Part shown: piece after piece, positions 40,704 to 48,841 of the stretch
How the letters are laid out: the number at the start of each line of letters is the position of its first letter
Position numbering within the stretch: the first letter of the stretch is position 1
Assembly: GCA_023386965.1 (NCBI GenBank)
Contig: JAEWIR010000046.1
Span: 62,001-126,000 of the forward strand
Direction: 5' to 3'
From: Bacteroidota bacterium
GTDB lineage: Bacteria > Bacteroidota > Bacteroidia > Flavobacteriales > Weeksellaceae
DNA: 64,000 bases
The notes under the pieces: model-generated
Seen by the model: the letters and a program-made list of their open reading frames with translations, nothing else
Database searches by the model: none
Told to the model about the DNA's origin: nothing
Position numbers and translations under genes: made by a program

Positions 40704-41348
40704 ATGGAAAACTTACACGATAAAAGGAAAATTTACGACCAGGCTGAATTACTGGAAAGCCAGATCAGGGCAAACCCAATGGAGCAGTTCCGCGACTGGT
40801 TTGTGGATGCAGGCGCGCATCCAGCCATCTCCGAAGCCAACGCCATGTCCGTTTCCACGCTTGAGGAAGACGGTTGCCCGCGCACCCGTATGGTCCTGCT
40901 TAAATCCTATACCTGGGAAGGTTTTATTTTCTATACCAACTATAACAGCCGCAAGGGTAAGGCTATTGAGTCCGGTAAGCGTGCCTGCCTTCACTTTTTC
41001 TGGCCACCGCTGGAAAGACAGGTAATCATTAAGGCTGAACTGGAAAGACTGCCCGATAACCTTAGCGACGGCTATTTTGCTTCACGGCCACGCGGCAGTC
41101 AGCTGGGCGCTATTGTGTCTCCACAGAGTGAAATTATTCCGGACCGGGAATTTCTGGAGCAGAAACTCAGGAACTTGGAGCTGCATTTTGAGGGCATTGA
41201 AATCCCGCGACCTGAAAACTGGGGTGGATATATGGGCCGTCCCTATGAAATTGAATTCTGGCAGGGCAGACCCAACCGTTTGCACGACCGGATTCTCTAC
41301 AGTCTGGAATCAGATTTCAGCTGGAGTATCAAAAGGCTTGCACCTTAA
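40704..41348 (+). CDS. pdxH: Pyridoxamine 5'-phosphate oxidase
   Basis: Oxidises pyridoxamine- and pyridoxine-5'-phosphate to PLP using FMN. It is 214 residues from MENLHDKRKIYDQAELLE; a start nine codons further upstream (MLQSK) is possible. Signatures are RMVLLKSY (FMN binding, near 64-71), FYTNYNSRKGKAI, and the C-terminal EFWQGRPNRLHDR motif with PLP-contacting Arg and His. Length is normal. The stop is followed by a strong terminator shared with the HU gene. Confidence 0.95.
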   Translation: MENLHDKRKIYDQAELLESQIRANPMEQFRDWFVDAGAHPAISEANAMSVSTLEEDGCPRTRMVLLKSYTWEGFIFYTNYNSRKGKAIESGKRACLHFFWPPLERQVIIKAELERLPDNLSDGYFASRPRGSQLGAIVSPQSEIIPDREFLEQKLRNLELHFEGIEIPRPENWGGYMGRPYEIEFWQGRPNRLHDRILYSLESDFSWSIKRLAP

Positions 41349-41370
41349 TCATCTTACCTTATAAATACAA

Positions 41371-41396
41371 AAAACCTCACCGAAAAGTGAGGTTTT
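41371..41396. terminator. Bidirectional terminator between pdxH and the HU gene
   Basis: An AAAACCTCAC/GTGAGGTTTT stem with a CGAAAA loop. Confidence 0.9.
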
Positions 41397-41418
41397 ATTT
41401 ATAGTAAATAATCTGAAA

Positions 41419-41703
41419 TTATTTATTTCCGGAAACCGCAGTGGCAAGATCTGCACCAGCTTTAAACTTAGCTACTTTCTTCGCAGCGATATTGATAGGC
41501 TTTTTAGTTGCCGGGTTGATACCCTGTCTTGCAGCTCTTTCAGCTACAGAAAAAGTTCCGAATCCTACAAGGGAAACTTTACCGTCCTTTTGCTGTAAAG
41601 TGTTCATTACGTTGGACATAAAGGATTCTAATGCTGCTTTTGCTGCTACTTTGGTGATACCGGCATCGTTTGCCATTGCCTCAATTAATTCAGACTTGTT
41701 CAT
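41419..41703 (-). CDS. HU family DNA-binding protein
   Basis: A 94-residue histone-like protein; HU/IHF homologues are dimeric and bend DNA non-specifically. It has a MNKSELIEAMA N-terminal helix, the GFGTFSVAERAAR beta-hairpin start and GINPATKKPI with the conserved Pro at the arm tip. Length and composition are normal. A -7 box lies 43 bp upstream. Confidence 0.96.
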   Translation of the reverse strand: MNKSELIEAMANDAGITKVAAKAALESFMSNVMNTLQQKDGKVSLVGFGTFSVAERAARQGINPATKKPINIAAKKVAKFKAGADLATAVSGNK

Positions 41704-41746
41704 AATTTTAATATTAAATAGTTAGTAATCTACGTGGTTATATAAG

Positions 41747-41754
41747 CAAATATA
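41747..41754 (-). promoter_or_regulatory. -7 promoter box for the HU gene
   Basis: TATATTTG on the minus strand, 43 bp before the HU ATG. Confidence 0.55.
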
Positions 41755-42090
41755 ATACAAAATTCAATATGCGCAAATTTTTAAGGATTAATTGAACAAA
41801 ATTTTATAAAAATATGGCTATATATTAAAAAATGACAATTGAAGGCCGTACGGTTTATCAGCCCTTGCGCAAAATGGAATTCGTAGTATTCCCTTTATTT
41901 ATCATGTTTTTTCCATTTTTGAGATTTTATATTGCAATTTATGAATTCGTAAATAATATTAATTTTTTGCCACATGAGGCTAAACATCGGTAAAAGTGAG
42001 GTTATATCGCTGGTTTCCACGCGCTGGAGCGGTGTTTACGGTGTTTTTGTCCTCAGTTATCGTATATTCATTTATGTTGATAATTATTAA
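41755..42090. other. AT-rich intergenic region between HU and panD
   Basis: AT-rich with no recognised gene. A 53-codon open frame on the plus strand (41832-41993, hydrophobic from residue 17 to about 40) is the only candidate; it has no promoter box or ribosome-binding signal nearby. No hairpin of note. Confidence 0.4.
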
Positions 42091-42098
42091 TAAATTTG
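42091..42098 (+). promoter_or_regulatory. -7 promoter box abutting panD
   Basis: TAAATTTG, ending four bases before the panD ATG. Confidence 0.65.
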
Positions 42099-42102
42099 CC
42101 GA

Positions 42103-42453
42103 ATGCTTATTGAAGTTTTTAAATCCAAGATCCACCGTGTCCGGGTTACCGAATCTGATCTGAATTATATAGGAAGCATCACGATTGACGAAGATTTACT
42201 CGAGGCCTCCGGCATTATGGTGGGCGAAAGGGTATACATCGTGAATGTGAATAATGGTGAAAGGTTCGATACCTACGCCATAAAGGGAAAAAGGAAATCC
42301 GGCGAGGTGTGCCTAAACGGGCCGGCCGCAAGACGTGTGCAGCGGGGTGACATCATCATCATCATTGCCTATGCCCAAATGACGCCTGAGGAAGCGCGTG
42401 ACTTCCAGCCTAAAATTGTGTTTCCGGACGAGAATACCAACCTTTTAACTTAA
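42103..42453 (+). CDS. panD: Aspartate 1-decarboxylase
   Basis: Decarboxylates aspartate to beta-alanine for pantothenate and CoA. The proenzyme cleaves itself between G24 and S25 to make the pyruvoyl cofactor; GSITIDEDLLEASGI shows the site intact. Further conserved parts are YAIKGKRKSGEVCLNGPAARR (about 63-83) and DIIIIIAYAQM. The 116-residue length is normal. It probably shares a transcript with the flippase-like gene 10 bp downstream, and no other pan gene is nearby. Confidence 0.95.
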   Translation: MLIEVFKSKIHRVRVTESDLNYIGSITIDEDLLEASGIMVGERVYIVNVNNGERFDTYAIKGKRKSGEVCLNGPAARRVQRGDIIIIIAYAQMTPEEARDFQPKIVFPDENTNLLT

Positions 42454-42462
42454 TACTGTCCA

Positions 42463-43527
42463 TTGGAAACATCTAACAAGAAAAATCCTGTGAAAATGAT
42501 CCTGACCATTGCCCTATCGTTGGCAGTGGCTGTTTTTTTTATGTGGCTGGCATTTCGCGGTCTGAATTTCAGTGAGATTAAAGGCTATTTTGCCAAGGCC
42601 AATTATTTTTGGGTAGCCCTCGCTGCTGTTTTTGGTATCCTGGCTTATTGGTTCCGTGCCATCCGCTGGAATTTGCTGCTTGAACCCATGGGTTACCGGA
42701 TTTCAAATTCCAACTCGCTCTGGACCATTTCTTTCGGCTACCTCATGAACCTCACTATCCCGCGCAGCGGCGAGTTGGCCAGATCTACCGCTCTATACGG
42801 CGTGGAGCAGGTTCCCGTAGACAAATCTTTCGGTACCATCATCCTGGAACGTATTGTAGACCTTATCTGTATGATGGGTTTCCTCCTGCTTACCCTTATT
42901 TTTAAATATGAAGCTATACTCGCATTTTTCAATTATGTAGTGCAGGGAAATGATGACGCGCCCGAAGCTTCCAATTTCTGGCTTTGGCTGATTTTGACGG
43001 TCGGCATTACGGCCGCGGTCTTATTCTTCATCTTGAGGTCCTCACTGGAGAAAATCTCAATCCTGGGGAAGATCTACAAGATTGTGGACGGCCTGTTGCA
43101 GGGCTTGACCTCAATTTTCCGTCTGAAGCAACCGTTTCGGTTCTTGATTTATTCATTTGCCATCTGGATATGCTATTTTCTGGCCGCATACCTGGTTTGT
43201 TTCTCACTTCCGGAAACCTCCGCATTTTCTGTCGCTGACGGATTTTTCATCATTGTAGTGGGTACTTTAGGCATGATGATACCGGCTTCTGGGGGTATCG
43301 GTGCCTTCCACTTTGCACTGAAGATCGGGATTGGAGCACTGTTTCTTTCAGAAGGAAGATCCTTTGAGGAGGGAGCCGCTGTAGGTCTGGCGTATGGCTT
43401 TATTTCCCATACCATGCAACTAGTCATTATGGCTGTCATGGGTTTCATTTCACTTCCGGTACTGGCCAAAAGCAGGAGTGAAGCCCTTCGTAAAAGAACT
43501 TTAAGCACCGCCGAAAGAACAACCTGA
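42463..43527 (+). CDS. LPG synthase transmembrane domain / UPF0104-type membrane protein
   Basis: A 354-residue polytopic membrane protein with about eight segments, of the family that includes the membrane part of lysylphosphatidylglycerol synthase (MprF) and UPF0104. Typical features are FRAIRWNLLLEPMGY (about 64-78), the NLTIPRSGELARSTAL loop (about 94-109), and GTLGMMIPASGGIGAFHFAL near 270. There is no cytoplasmic synthase domain, so it is a likely lipid flippase-like protein. The start codon is a TTG; an ATG at residue 12 (42496) is the next choice. Confidence 0.85.
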   Translation: METSNKKNPVKMILTIALSLAVAVFFMWLAFRGLNFSEIKGYFAKANYFWVALAAVFGILAYWFRAIRWNLLLEPMGYRISNSNSLWTISFGYLMNLTIPRSGELARSTALYGVEQVPVDKSFGTIILERIVDLICMMGFLLLTLIFKYEAILAFFNYVVQGNDDAPEASNFWLWLILTVGITAAVLFFILRSSLEKISILGKIYKIVDGLLQGLTSIFRLKQPFRFLIYSFAIWICYFLAAYLVCFSLPETSAFSVADGFFIIVVGTLGMMIPASGGIGAFHFALKIGIGALFLSEGRSFEEGAAVGLAYGFISHTMQLVIMAVMGFISLPVLAKSRSEALRKRTLSTAERTT

Positions 43528-43534
43528 TATTTGG

Positions 43535-43553
43535 TGAAAGATAAAAGATAAAA
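43535..43553. repeat. Short purine tract before terminator
   Basis: AAAGATAAAAGATAAAAGA direct repeat, reverse complement of the pyrimidine-tract type at 37175-37217. Confidence 0.5.
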
Positions 43554-43575
43554 GAGACGGCGGCTGCCGTCTCTT
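43551..43575. terminator. Bidirectional terminator between UPF0104-type and M3 peptidase genes
   Basis: An AGAGACGGC/GCCGTCTCT stem with a GGCT loop. Confidence 0.85.
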
Positions 43576-43580
43576 CTTTA

Positions 43581-45596
43581 TTATCCAAAAGCGCGCTTAA
43601 GTAAACTTTCCACCTTTGGTTCACTTCCGCGGAATTCTTTGTAGAGTTCCATGGGGTCCTTGGTACCGCCGGCTGACAGTAAACGGCGGTACCTGGCTGC
43701 GGTTTCAGGGTTGAAGATTCCGTTTTCTTTAAAATACTGAAATGCATCCGCATCCAGCACTTCGGCCCATTTGTAAGAATAGTATCCCGCCGAATATCCG
43801 CCCTGAAAGATATGCGAGAAACTTGGACTTGTTGCGGTATCCGGATTTGCGGGGTACAGATTGGTACCTTCGGTTTCATTGACCTCAAACGTCTTTACAT
43901 CTCCAATCCTTTCAGCTGTGCTGTGATAGGCCATATCCAGTTTGCCCAGACCAATCTGCCTTAGCGTTTGGTATCCTTCCATAAAATTCTTGGAGTCAGA
44001 AATTTTCTGGATTTTATCATCCGGTAGCGTCTCACCCGTTTTATAATGTTTGGCGAAGCTTTTCAGAAAGTCTGGTTCGTAGCAGAAATTCTCCAGGAAC
44101 TGTGAAGGGAGTTCTACAAAATCCCATTTCACATTGGTGCCGGATAAGTTGGGATAGGTGGTATCTGCCAAAACGCCGTGCAGCGCATGACCGAATTCGT
44201 GAAAAAGGGTCGTAACTTCCTGAAAGGTGAGTAAGCTTGGTGTATCTGCACTTGGTTTCGAGAAGTTGCAAACAACGGAAATATGTGGCCTGATGTTTTC
44301 ACCGTTTTGTCTGTACTGATTTCTGAAACTGGTCATCCAGGCGCCGGCCCGTTTTCCTTTCCTTGGAAAATAATCGGTATAAAGCAGCGCCTTAAATTCG
44401 CTGTTTTCATATATCTCATAGGTTTTAACTTCCTCATGATACTTTTGGATTCCGTGGCTTTCCTTAAATTTCAGTCCAAAAAGTTTTTCAGCAAGTTGGA
44501 AAACCGCTTCCTCCACCTTTTCCAACTGGAAATAAGGTTTCAGTTCCTCATCATCAATATCGAATTTCTTTTTCCTGAGTTTTTCTGCATAAAAACTGTG
44601 GTCATAGCTATGCATTTGGTCTATGCCGTCGGCTTTTGCCAGTTCCTGCAGTTCCGCAATTTCTTTCTCAGCATAAGGTCTTGCCTTTTCCATAAGTTCA
44701 TTCAGGAAATTGAGTACCTGGTCCGGTGATTTCGCCATCCTTTCTTCCAGTACAAATTCTGAATAGTTGGAATATCCCAGCAACTTTGCCTTCTCCTGTT
44801 TCAGGGCCACGATTTCGCGGATGAGTTCCTGATTGTCGAATTCATTATTGTTAAAGGATTTCTTTCCGTAAGCGCCAGCGAGTTCTTTTCTCAGGTCACG
44901 GTTTTCTGCATAGGTCATGGCGGGCAGATAGCTTGGGATGTGCAGCGTGATTACATAACCTTCCAGTTCCCTGCATTTTGCCTCTTCCCGATACTGTTCC
45001 AGGATGGCTTCCGGAATGCCCTTCAGCTCCTTTTCATCTGCAATGTGCTTGAAGTAGTTATTGGTTTCAGCCAGCACATTCTGCCCGAACTGCAGTGATT
45101 TCTTCGAAAGTTCGATGCTTATTTCTTTAAATCTTTCCTTGTCGGCACCGTTCAGCAAAGCGCCGCTGCGCACGAATCCTTTGTAAGTCTCGCTGAGGAG
45201 CATTTGTTGTTCTCCGTTGAGTTGATACTTCTCCTGTTCGTCATACACCTTTTTAATCTTTTCAAAAAGCACCTCATTCTGCGATATTCTGGCCGAATAT
45301 TCAGTAAGCAGAGGTGAGACTTCCTGTGCGATTTTTTGTATTTCGTCATTGGTCTCTGCCGAATTCAGATTAAAGAAAATGCCGGAAACTACATCCAGTT
45401 GCTGTCCGGAATAGGACAGTGCTTCAATTACGTTTTCAAAAGTGGGTTCAGCTTCATTATTGACGATGGTATCAATTTCCTTTTCCGAAACCTTAATAAG
45501 TTCCCGGAAAGCAGGTAAGAAATGTTCTTCTTTTATTTCTGAAAAAGGCGCGGAGGAATGTATAGTTTGAAAGGGTTGTAACAAAGGGTTGTTCAT
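43581..45596 (-). CDS. M3 family metallopeptidase (oligopeptidase A / Dcp type)
   Basis: A 671-residue zinc peptidase. The HEFGH zinc motif is at residues 466-470, and the downstream Glu ligand lies in the EFLENFCYE segment about 28 residues later. The N-terminal helical part resembles Dcp and PrlC enzymes, which release dipeptides or degrade small peptides. There is no signal peptide, so it is cytoplasmic. A near-consensus TATATTTC box (45600-45607, minus strand) lies three bases before the ATG, giving another short-leader case. Confidence 0.93.
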   Translation of the reverse strand: MNNPLLQPFQTIHSSAPFSEIKEEHFLPAFRELIKVSEKEIDTIVNNEAEPTFENVIEALSYSGQQLDVVSGIFFNLNSAETNDEIQKIAQEVSPLLTEYSARISQNEVLFEKIKKVYDEQEKYQLNGEQQMLLSETYKGFVRSGALLNGADKERFKEISIELSKKSLQFGQNVLAETNNYFKHIADEKELKGIPEAILEQYREEAKCRELEGYVITLHIPSYLPAMTYAENRDLRKELAGAYGKKSFNNNEFDNQELIREIVALKQEKAKLLGYSNYSEFVLEERMAKSPDQVLNFLNELMEKARPYAEKEIAELQELAKADGIDQMHSYDHSFYAEKLRKKKFDIDDEELKPYFQLEKVEEAVFQLAEKLFGLKFKESHGIQKYHEEVKTYEIYENSEFKALLYTDYFPRKGKRAGAWMTSFRNQYRQNGENIRPHISVVCNFSKPSADTPSLLTFQEVTTLFHEFGHALHGVLADTTYPNLSGTNVKWDFVELPSQFLENFCYEPDFLKSFAKHYKTGETLPDDKIQKISDSKNFMEGYQTLRQIGLGKLDMAYHSTAERIGDVKTFEVNETEGTNLYPANPDTATSPSFSHIFQGGYSAGYYSYKWAEVLDADAFQYFKENGIFNPETAARYRRLLSAGGTKDPMELYKEFRGSEPKVESLLKRAFG

Positions 45597-45674
45597 TGTG
45601 AAATATAGGATTTATTCAGGTTTGAGCAGGTGTTCATCTGCTTTGTGAGGTAAAAATACTCAAAATATTAATTT

Positions 45675-45682
45675 TATCTTTG
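45675..45682 (+). promoter_or_regulatory. -7 promoter box for the SRPBCC gene
   Basis: TATCTTTG, 16 bp before the ATG. Confidence 0.55.
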
Positions 45683-45698
45683 CGTAAACTTAACAACC

Positions 45699-46217
45699 AT
45701 GAAAACTTTACTGAAAATCATCGTAGCCATAGTAGCTGTATTGCTAATCGCCATGTTTGCTGTTGGCAAGGATTATCACTTTGAAAAGTCGATAGTCATT
45801 AACGCTCCTGCCGAAAAAGTGTACCAAAATATCAGTTCGATGAAAGCTTTCAACCAATGGAATCCCTGGATGAAGCTGGATCCGAATATGAAAATTGATT
45901 ATTCCGGGAACAGCGGACAGGTAGGTGATCAGTATTGCTGGAACGGAAACGATGATGCCGGCGCGGGTTGCCACATAATCACGGCTTTGGTGCCCAATCA
46001 GAAGCAGAGCACCAAAATGCTTTTTACCAGACCTTTTGAAAGTGATGCTACATCAAATATAATCCTGACTCCACAGGGCAATAGTACAAAAGTGACGTGG
46101 GATATGGATTGTGAGCTGGACTATCCGATGAACCTGATGTCTGTGTTTATGGACGGTCAGATGGATAAGTCCTACGGGGGAGGTCTTGCAGCCCTTAAGG
46201 CGCTCTCGGAAAAATAA
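45699..46217 (+). CDS. SRPBCC family protein with N-terminal anchor
   Basis: A 172-residue protein. An N-terminal hydrophobic segment (about 5-22) serves as anchor or signal, followed by a polyketide cyclase/START-like domain: FEKSIVINAPAEKVYQNI, WNPWMKLDPNM and a C-terminal MDGQMDKSYGGGLAALKAL helix. Members bind hydrophobic ligands in a cavity. The specific role is unknown. Confidence 0.88.
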   Translation: MKTLLKIIVAIVAVLLIAMFAVGKDYHFEKSIVINAPAEKVYQNISSMKAFNQWNPWMKLDPNMKIDYSGNSGQVGDQYCWNGNDDAGAGCHIITALVPNQKQSTKMLFTRPFESDATSNIILTPQGNSTKVTWDMDCELDYPMNLMSVFMDGQMDKSYGGGLAALKALSEK

Positions 46218-46271
46218 CCACCGGAATCCGAGATATGACTGTGGTCATAGTTTTTTCGGTATTGCGGCCTC

Positions 46272-46279
46272 TATTTTTG
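46272..46279 (+). promoter_or_regulatory. -7 promoter box for the CopD-like gene
   Basis: TATTTTTG, ending eight bases before the ATG at 46288; excludes an upstream in-frame start at 46186. Confidence 0.6.
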
Positions 46280-46287
46280 TAGTTCAT

Positions 46288-46737
46288 ATGTCACATCATT
46301 TGCTGCTCATTTTACATCTTTTAGGTGCCGCTGTATGGGTTGGAGGTCATCTCGTGCTCGCCCTCGGAATTCTACCGGAAGTCCTGAGGAAACGTGATCC
46401 CGAAATCCTGCTCTCATTTGAGAGGAAATACGAAAAAATAGGTATTCCCGCGCTGCTGCTTATGGTAATTACCGGCGTCTGGATGGCTTACCGGTTCGGG
46501 GTCGGAGTATCGCAATGGTTCCACTTCGATAATCCTGTAGAAACTGCTGTTTCCGTTAAGTTGATTTTGCTTTTCACCACCATACTCTTCGCTTTAAGCG
46601 CCAATATTTTTGTACTGCCCAAACTGAGTGCTCGTAACTTACCGCTAATGGCTTTCCATGTTATCAGTGTCACTGTCATAGGCATCCTTATGCTCATTGT
46701 AGGAAGCTTTTTCCGCTACGGTGGTCTTAGCGTTTAA
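46288..46737 (+). CDS. CopD-like membrane protein
   Basis: A 149-residue membrane protein with four hydrophobic segments (about 4-25, 50-70, 85-103 and 115-140). It resembles the CopD-family membrane domain: a first-segment HLLGAAVWVGGHLVL with conserved His and Gly, then PALLLMVITGVWMAYR. CopD-family proteins act in copper import or heme-related membrane redox. I start at MSHHLLLILHLLG, just after the promoter box; a longer reading from 46186 would overlap the SRPBCC gene. Confidence 0.8.
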   Translation: MSHHLLLILHLLGAAVWVGGHLVLALGILPEVLRKRDPEILLSFERKYEKIGIPALLLMVITGVWMAYRFGVGVSQWFHFDNPVETAVSVKLILLFTTILFALSANIFVLPKLSARNLPLMAFHVISVTVIGILMLIVGSFFRYGGLSV

Positions 46738-46824
46738 AATAAAATTGCATATTTTTTGTTTAGAAAGCATTAGTTTTAACCTGCAACACTCAGTTGGAAG
46801 CAGGTTTCAGTATTGTTGTTTTAT

Positions 46825-47274
46825 ATGCAGAAGGCTCACTACAATAAAAATGATTTGCGGACGTATGTGCAGGAAATGCTTTCAGGTAAGGTAAAGACGC
46901 TGGAGTTTTACCTTAATTTCACGCTGGAAGCAAGCCGCGACATCAAAAAAACGAGTAAATACGACTCCATTCGGGAAGAAATACAGAGTGAGATTTACCA
47001 TCTGGACCGTCAGATGGCCGCGCTTAAGAAAATGCAGCGTGAGATGCAGCGTGTCCTCAATAAAAAGACCGAGGCAGCTGTGGTGGGCTCACTGGTCATT
47101 ACCAATAAGGCCAGGTTCTATATTTCCGTATCTCTTGGTGAATTCTTTTTTGAAGGTGACCGGTTTTACGCTATTTCCGAAAAAAGCCCAATGGCGCAGA
47201 TCATGAAAGGTAAGAAAGCCGGTGATGAGTTTACGCTCAATAAGATCCATCAGCGGATAGAGGCTGTGCTTTAG
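46825..47274 (+). CDS. GreA/GreB C-terminal domain-like protein with coiled-coil N-terminus
   Basis: A 149-residue protein. An N-terminal helical, charged region (about 20-85) looks like a coiled coil. The C-terminal part (about 88-149; VGSLVITNKARFYISVSLGEF and SPMAQIMKGKKAGDEFTL) matches the GreA/GreB C-terminal FKBP-like fold. GreA factors enter the RNA polymerase secondary channel and rescue stalled complexes; here the N-terminal acidic tip residues (Asp/Glu pair) are not obvious. It may be a Gre-like RNA polymerase-binding factor of unknown activity. The ATG at 46825 is preferred to an upstream TTG. Confidence 0.75.
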   Translation: MQKAHYNKNDLRTYVQEMLSGKVKTLEFYLNFTLEASRDIKKTSKYDSIREEIQSEIYHLDRQMAALKKMQREMQRVLNKKTEAAVVGSLVITNKARFYISVSLGEFFFEGDRFYAISEKSPMAQIMKGKKAGDEFTLNKIHQRIEAVL

Positions 47275-47325
47275 CGTAAAGGGGACCTACAACTATTCTC
47301 ATTTATTAGTCCGGTAAAAGTTCAC

Positions 47326-47333
47326 TATTTTTG
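47326..47333 (+). promoter_or_regulatory. -7 promoter box abutting the nitroreductase
   Basis: TATTTTTG, ending four bases before the ATG at 47338. Confidence 0.65.
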
Positions 47334-47337
47334 TCTG

Positions 47338-47862
47338 ATGGATAAAAGTCAGATTTTAAAGGAAATCATCGAATCACGGAAGAGTACTTTTCCAAGGGAT
47401 TATACTGGGGAACCGCTTTCACCTGAAGTGCTGCAGACCATACTGGGCTCCGCGCAGTTTGTCCCCAATCATAAAAGAACCAAACCCTGGCGTTTCCGGG
47501 TTTTTACAGGTGTACAAAAAGATGAACTTGGTGCCAGGCTTGCCGGAATTTACCGTGAGACCACACCAACTGCTGTCTTCCTTCAGAAAAAATACGAAGA
47601 TATCCCTGCCAAGGCAAGTAAAGCCGGGGCCATAATCAGTATTTCTGTGGCATTCAGTGGGCTGGTGCCCGAGTGGGAAGAAATTGCCGCCGTAGCAATG
47701 GGGGTGCAGAATATGTATCTTACCTGCACCGCTGCTAATATAGGCTGTTACTGGAGTTCACCGGGCCTCATCAAATATCTGGACGGCTATTTGGGTCTCG
47801 CGGAGAACGAAAAATGCTATGGTCTTTTTTATTTGGGAGCGCTTGAACCGGCACAGGATTAA
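47338..47862 (+). CDS. Nitroreductase family protein
   Basis: A 174-residue FMN-dependent nitroreductase-like enzyme, close in size to short YdjA-type members. It shows ESRKSTFPRDYTGEPL and VPNHKRTKPWRFRVFTG (FMN phosphate contacts, about 38-54), EWEEIAAVAMGVQNMYL and the terminal GLFYLG strand. It reduces nitro or quinone compounds with NAD(P)H; the physiological substrate is unknown. The leader is almost absent. Confidence 0.9.
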   Translation: MDKSQILKEIIESRKSTFPRDYTGEPLSPEVLQTILGSAQFVPNHKRTKPWRFRVFTGVQKDELGARLAGIYRETTPTAVFLQKKYEDIPAKASKAGAIISISVAFSGLVPEWEEIAAVAMGVQNMYLTCTAANIGCYWSSPGLIKYLDGYLGLAENEKCYGLFYLGALEPAQD

Positions 47863-47911
47863 ATTTGATATTTTTTTTTGACGCGTGAGGGTTCATATCC
47901 GCAAAATTGGT

Positions 47912-47919
47912 TATCTTTG
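47912..47919 (+). promoter_or_regulatory. -7 promoter box for rpsP
   Basis: TATCTTTG, 46 bp before the rpsP ATG. Confidence 0.55.
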
Positions 47920-47965
47920 CGCACTTAATATTTAACGGGACGAGTTCCCACAAAATCAAACTTTT

Positions 47966-48712
47966 ATGTCAGTAAAAATCAGATTACAAAGACACGGTAA
48001 AAAAGGAAAGCCTTTTTTCCACATCGTAGTTGCCGATGCAAGAGCAAAAAGAGACGGTAGATTCATCGAGAAAATCGGTACTTACAACCCAATTACCAAC
48101 CCAGCAACCATTGAACTTAATGTTGATGCTGCTGTACAGTGGTTAAACAATGGTGCTCAGCCAACGGATACTGCAAGAGCGATCCTTTCTTACAAAGGTG
48201 CACTTTACAAAAAACACCTTATGGGTGGTGTAGCAAAAGGTGCTTTTGACGAAGCTGAAGCAGAGAAGAGATTCGGTGCCTGGTTGGAAACTAAAGAAAA
48301 GCAGGTAAGCGGTAAAGCTGATGGTTTGGCTAAATCTAAGGCAGATGCAAAGAAAGAAGCTTTGGAAGCAGAAGCTAAAGTAAATCAGGCAAGAGTAGAT
48401 GCAGCAGCGAAAGTTGAGGCAGATGCAAAAGCGGAAGCTGAGGCAAAACTTGCAGAGGAAAAAGCGGCAGCAGATGCGAAAGCAGCTGAAGAAAAAGCAG
48501 CCGAAGATGCTAAAAACGCTGAAGCAACAGAAGAAACTACTGAGAAATCAGTTGTTGAAAATGTAGCAGAAACAATTGGTGGTGCTGCGGCAGCAGTAGT
48601 TGGCGCTGTAGATTCTGTAAAGGAAACTGTAGCAAACGTTACTGAGAAAATTGCTGATGCAGTTGCTCCTAAGAAAGAAGACGGTGAAGCTGCAGACGAA
48701 GGGAAAGCTTAA
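47966..48712 (+). CDS. rpsP: 30S ribosomal protein S16 with a long low-complexity C-terminal extension
   Basis: A 248-residue S16, about three times the usual length. The core (about 1-85: SVKIRLQRHGKKGKPFFHIVVADARAKRDGR, IGTYNP, GAQPTDTARAIL) is normal and binds 16S rRNA. From about 95 on there is an Ala/Glu/Lys/Asp-rich extension with repeats of AEAK and AAE(E)KAA, then two amphipathic VVENVAETIGG and VKETVANVTEKIA helices. Extended S16 is common in Flavobacteriia, yet this one is at the long end as far as I recall. The extension shows biased codon use and repeat structure. It is in operon order with rimM. Confidence 0.95.
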   Translation: MSVKIRLQRHGKKGKPFFHIVVADARAKRDGRFIEKIGTYNPITNPATIELNVDAAVQWLNNGAQPTDTARAILSYKGALYKKHLMGGVAKGAFDEAEAEKRFGAWLETKEKQVSGKADGLAKSKADAKKEALEAEAKVNQARVDAAAKVEADAKAEAEAKLAEEKAAADAKAAEEKAAEDAKNAEATEETTEKSVVENVAETIGGAAAAVVGAVDSVKETVANVTEKIADAVAPKKEDGEAADEGKA

Positions 48713-48736
48713 TCCACCTCACTGTATAAATTACGG

Positions 48737-48758
48737 AAGGCGCCTTTGTGGCGCCTTT
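48737..48758 (+). terminator. Terminator after rpsP
   Basis: An AAGGCGCC/GGCGCCTT stem with a five-base loop and a T run. Confidence 0.85.
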
Positions 48759-48771
48759 TTTAATTAAAGAG

Positions 48772-48779
48772 TATATTTG
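48772..48779 (+). promoter_or_regulatory. -7 promoter box for rimM
   Basis: TATATTTG, 62 bp before the rimM ATG; it lies after the rpsP terminator. Confidence 0.55.
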
Positions 48780-48841
48780 CAAAGCTGCAGGCCAACCGTG
48801 GGTTCCTAACCCAGCGCCAAAGCTTATCCTAAAATATAAAG

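Noticed and set aside
47880..47912. GAGGGTTCATATCC resembling a tRNA T-arm
   Set aside because: No acceptor, D or anticodon arm can be folded around it; it is the rpsP promoter region.
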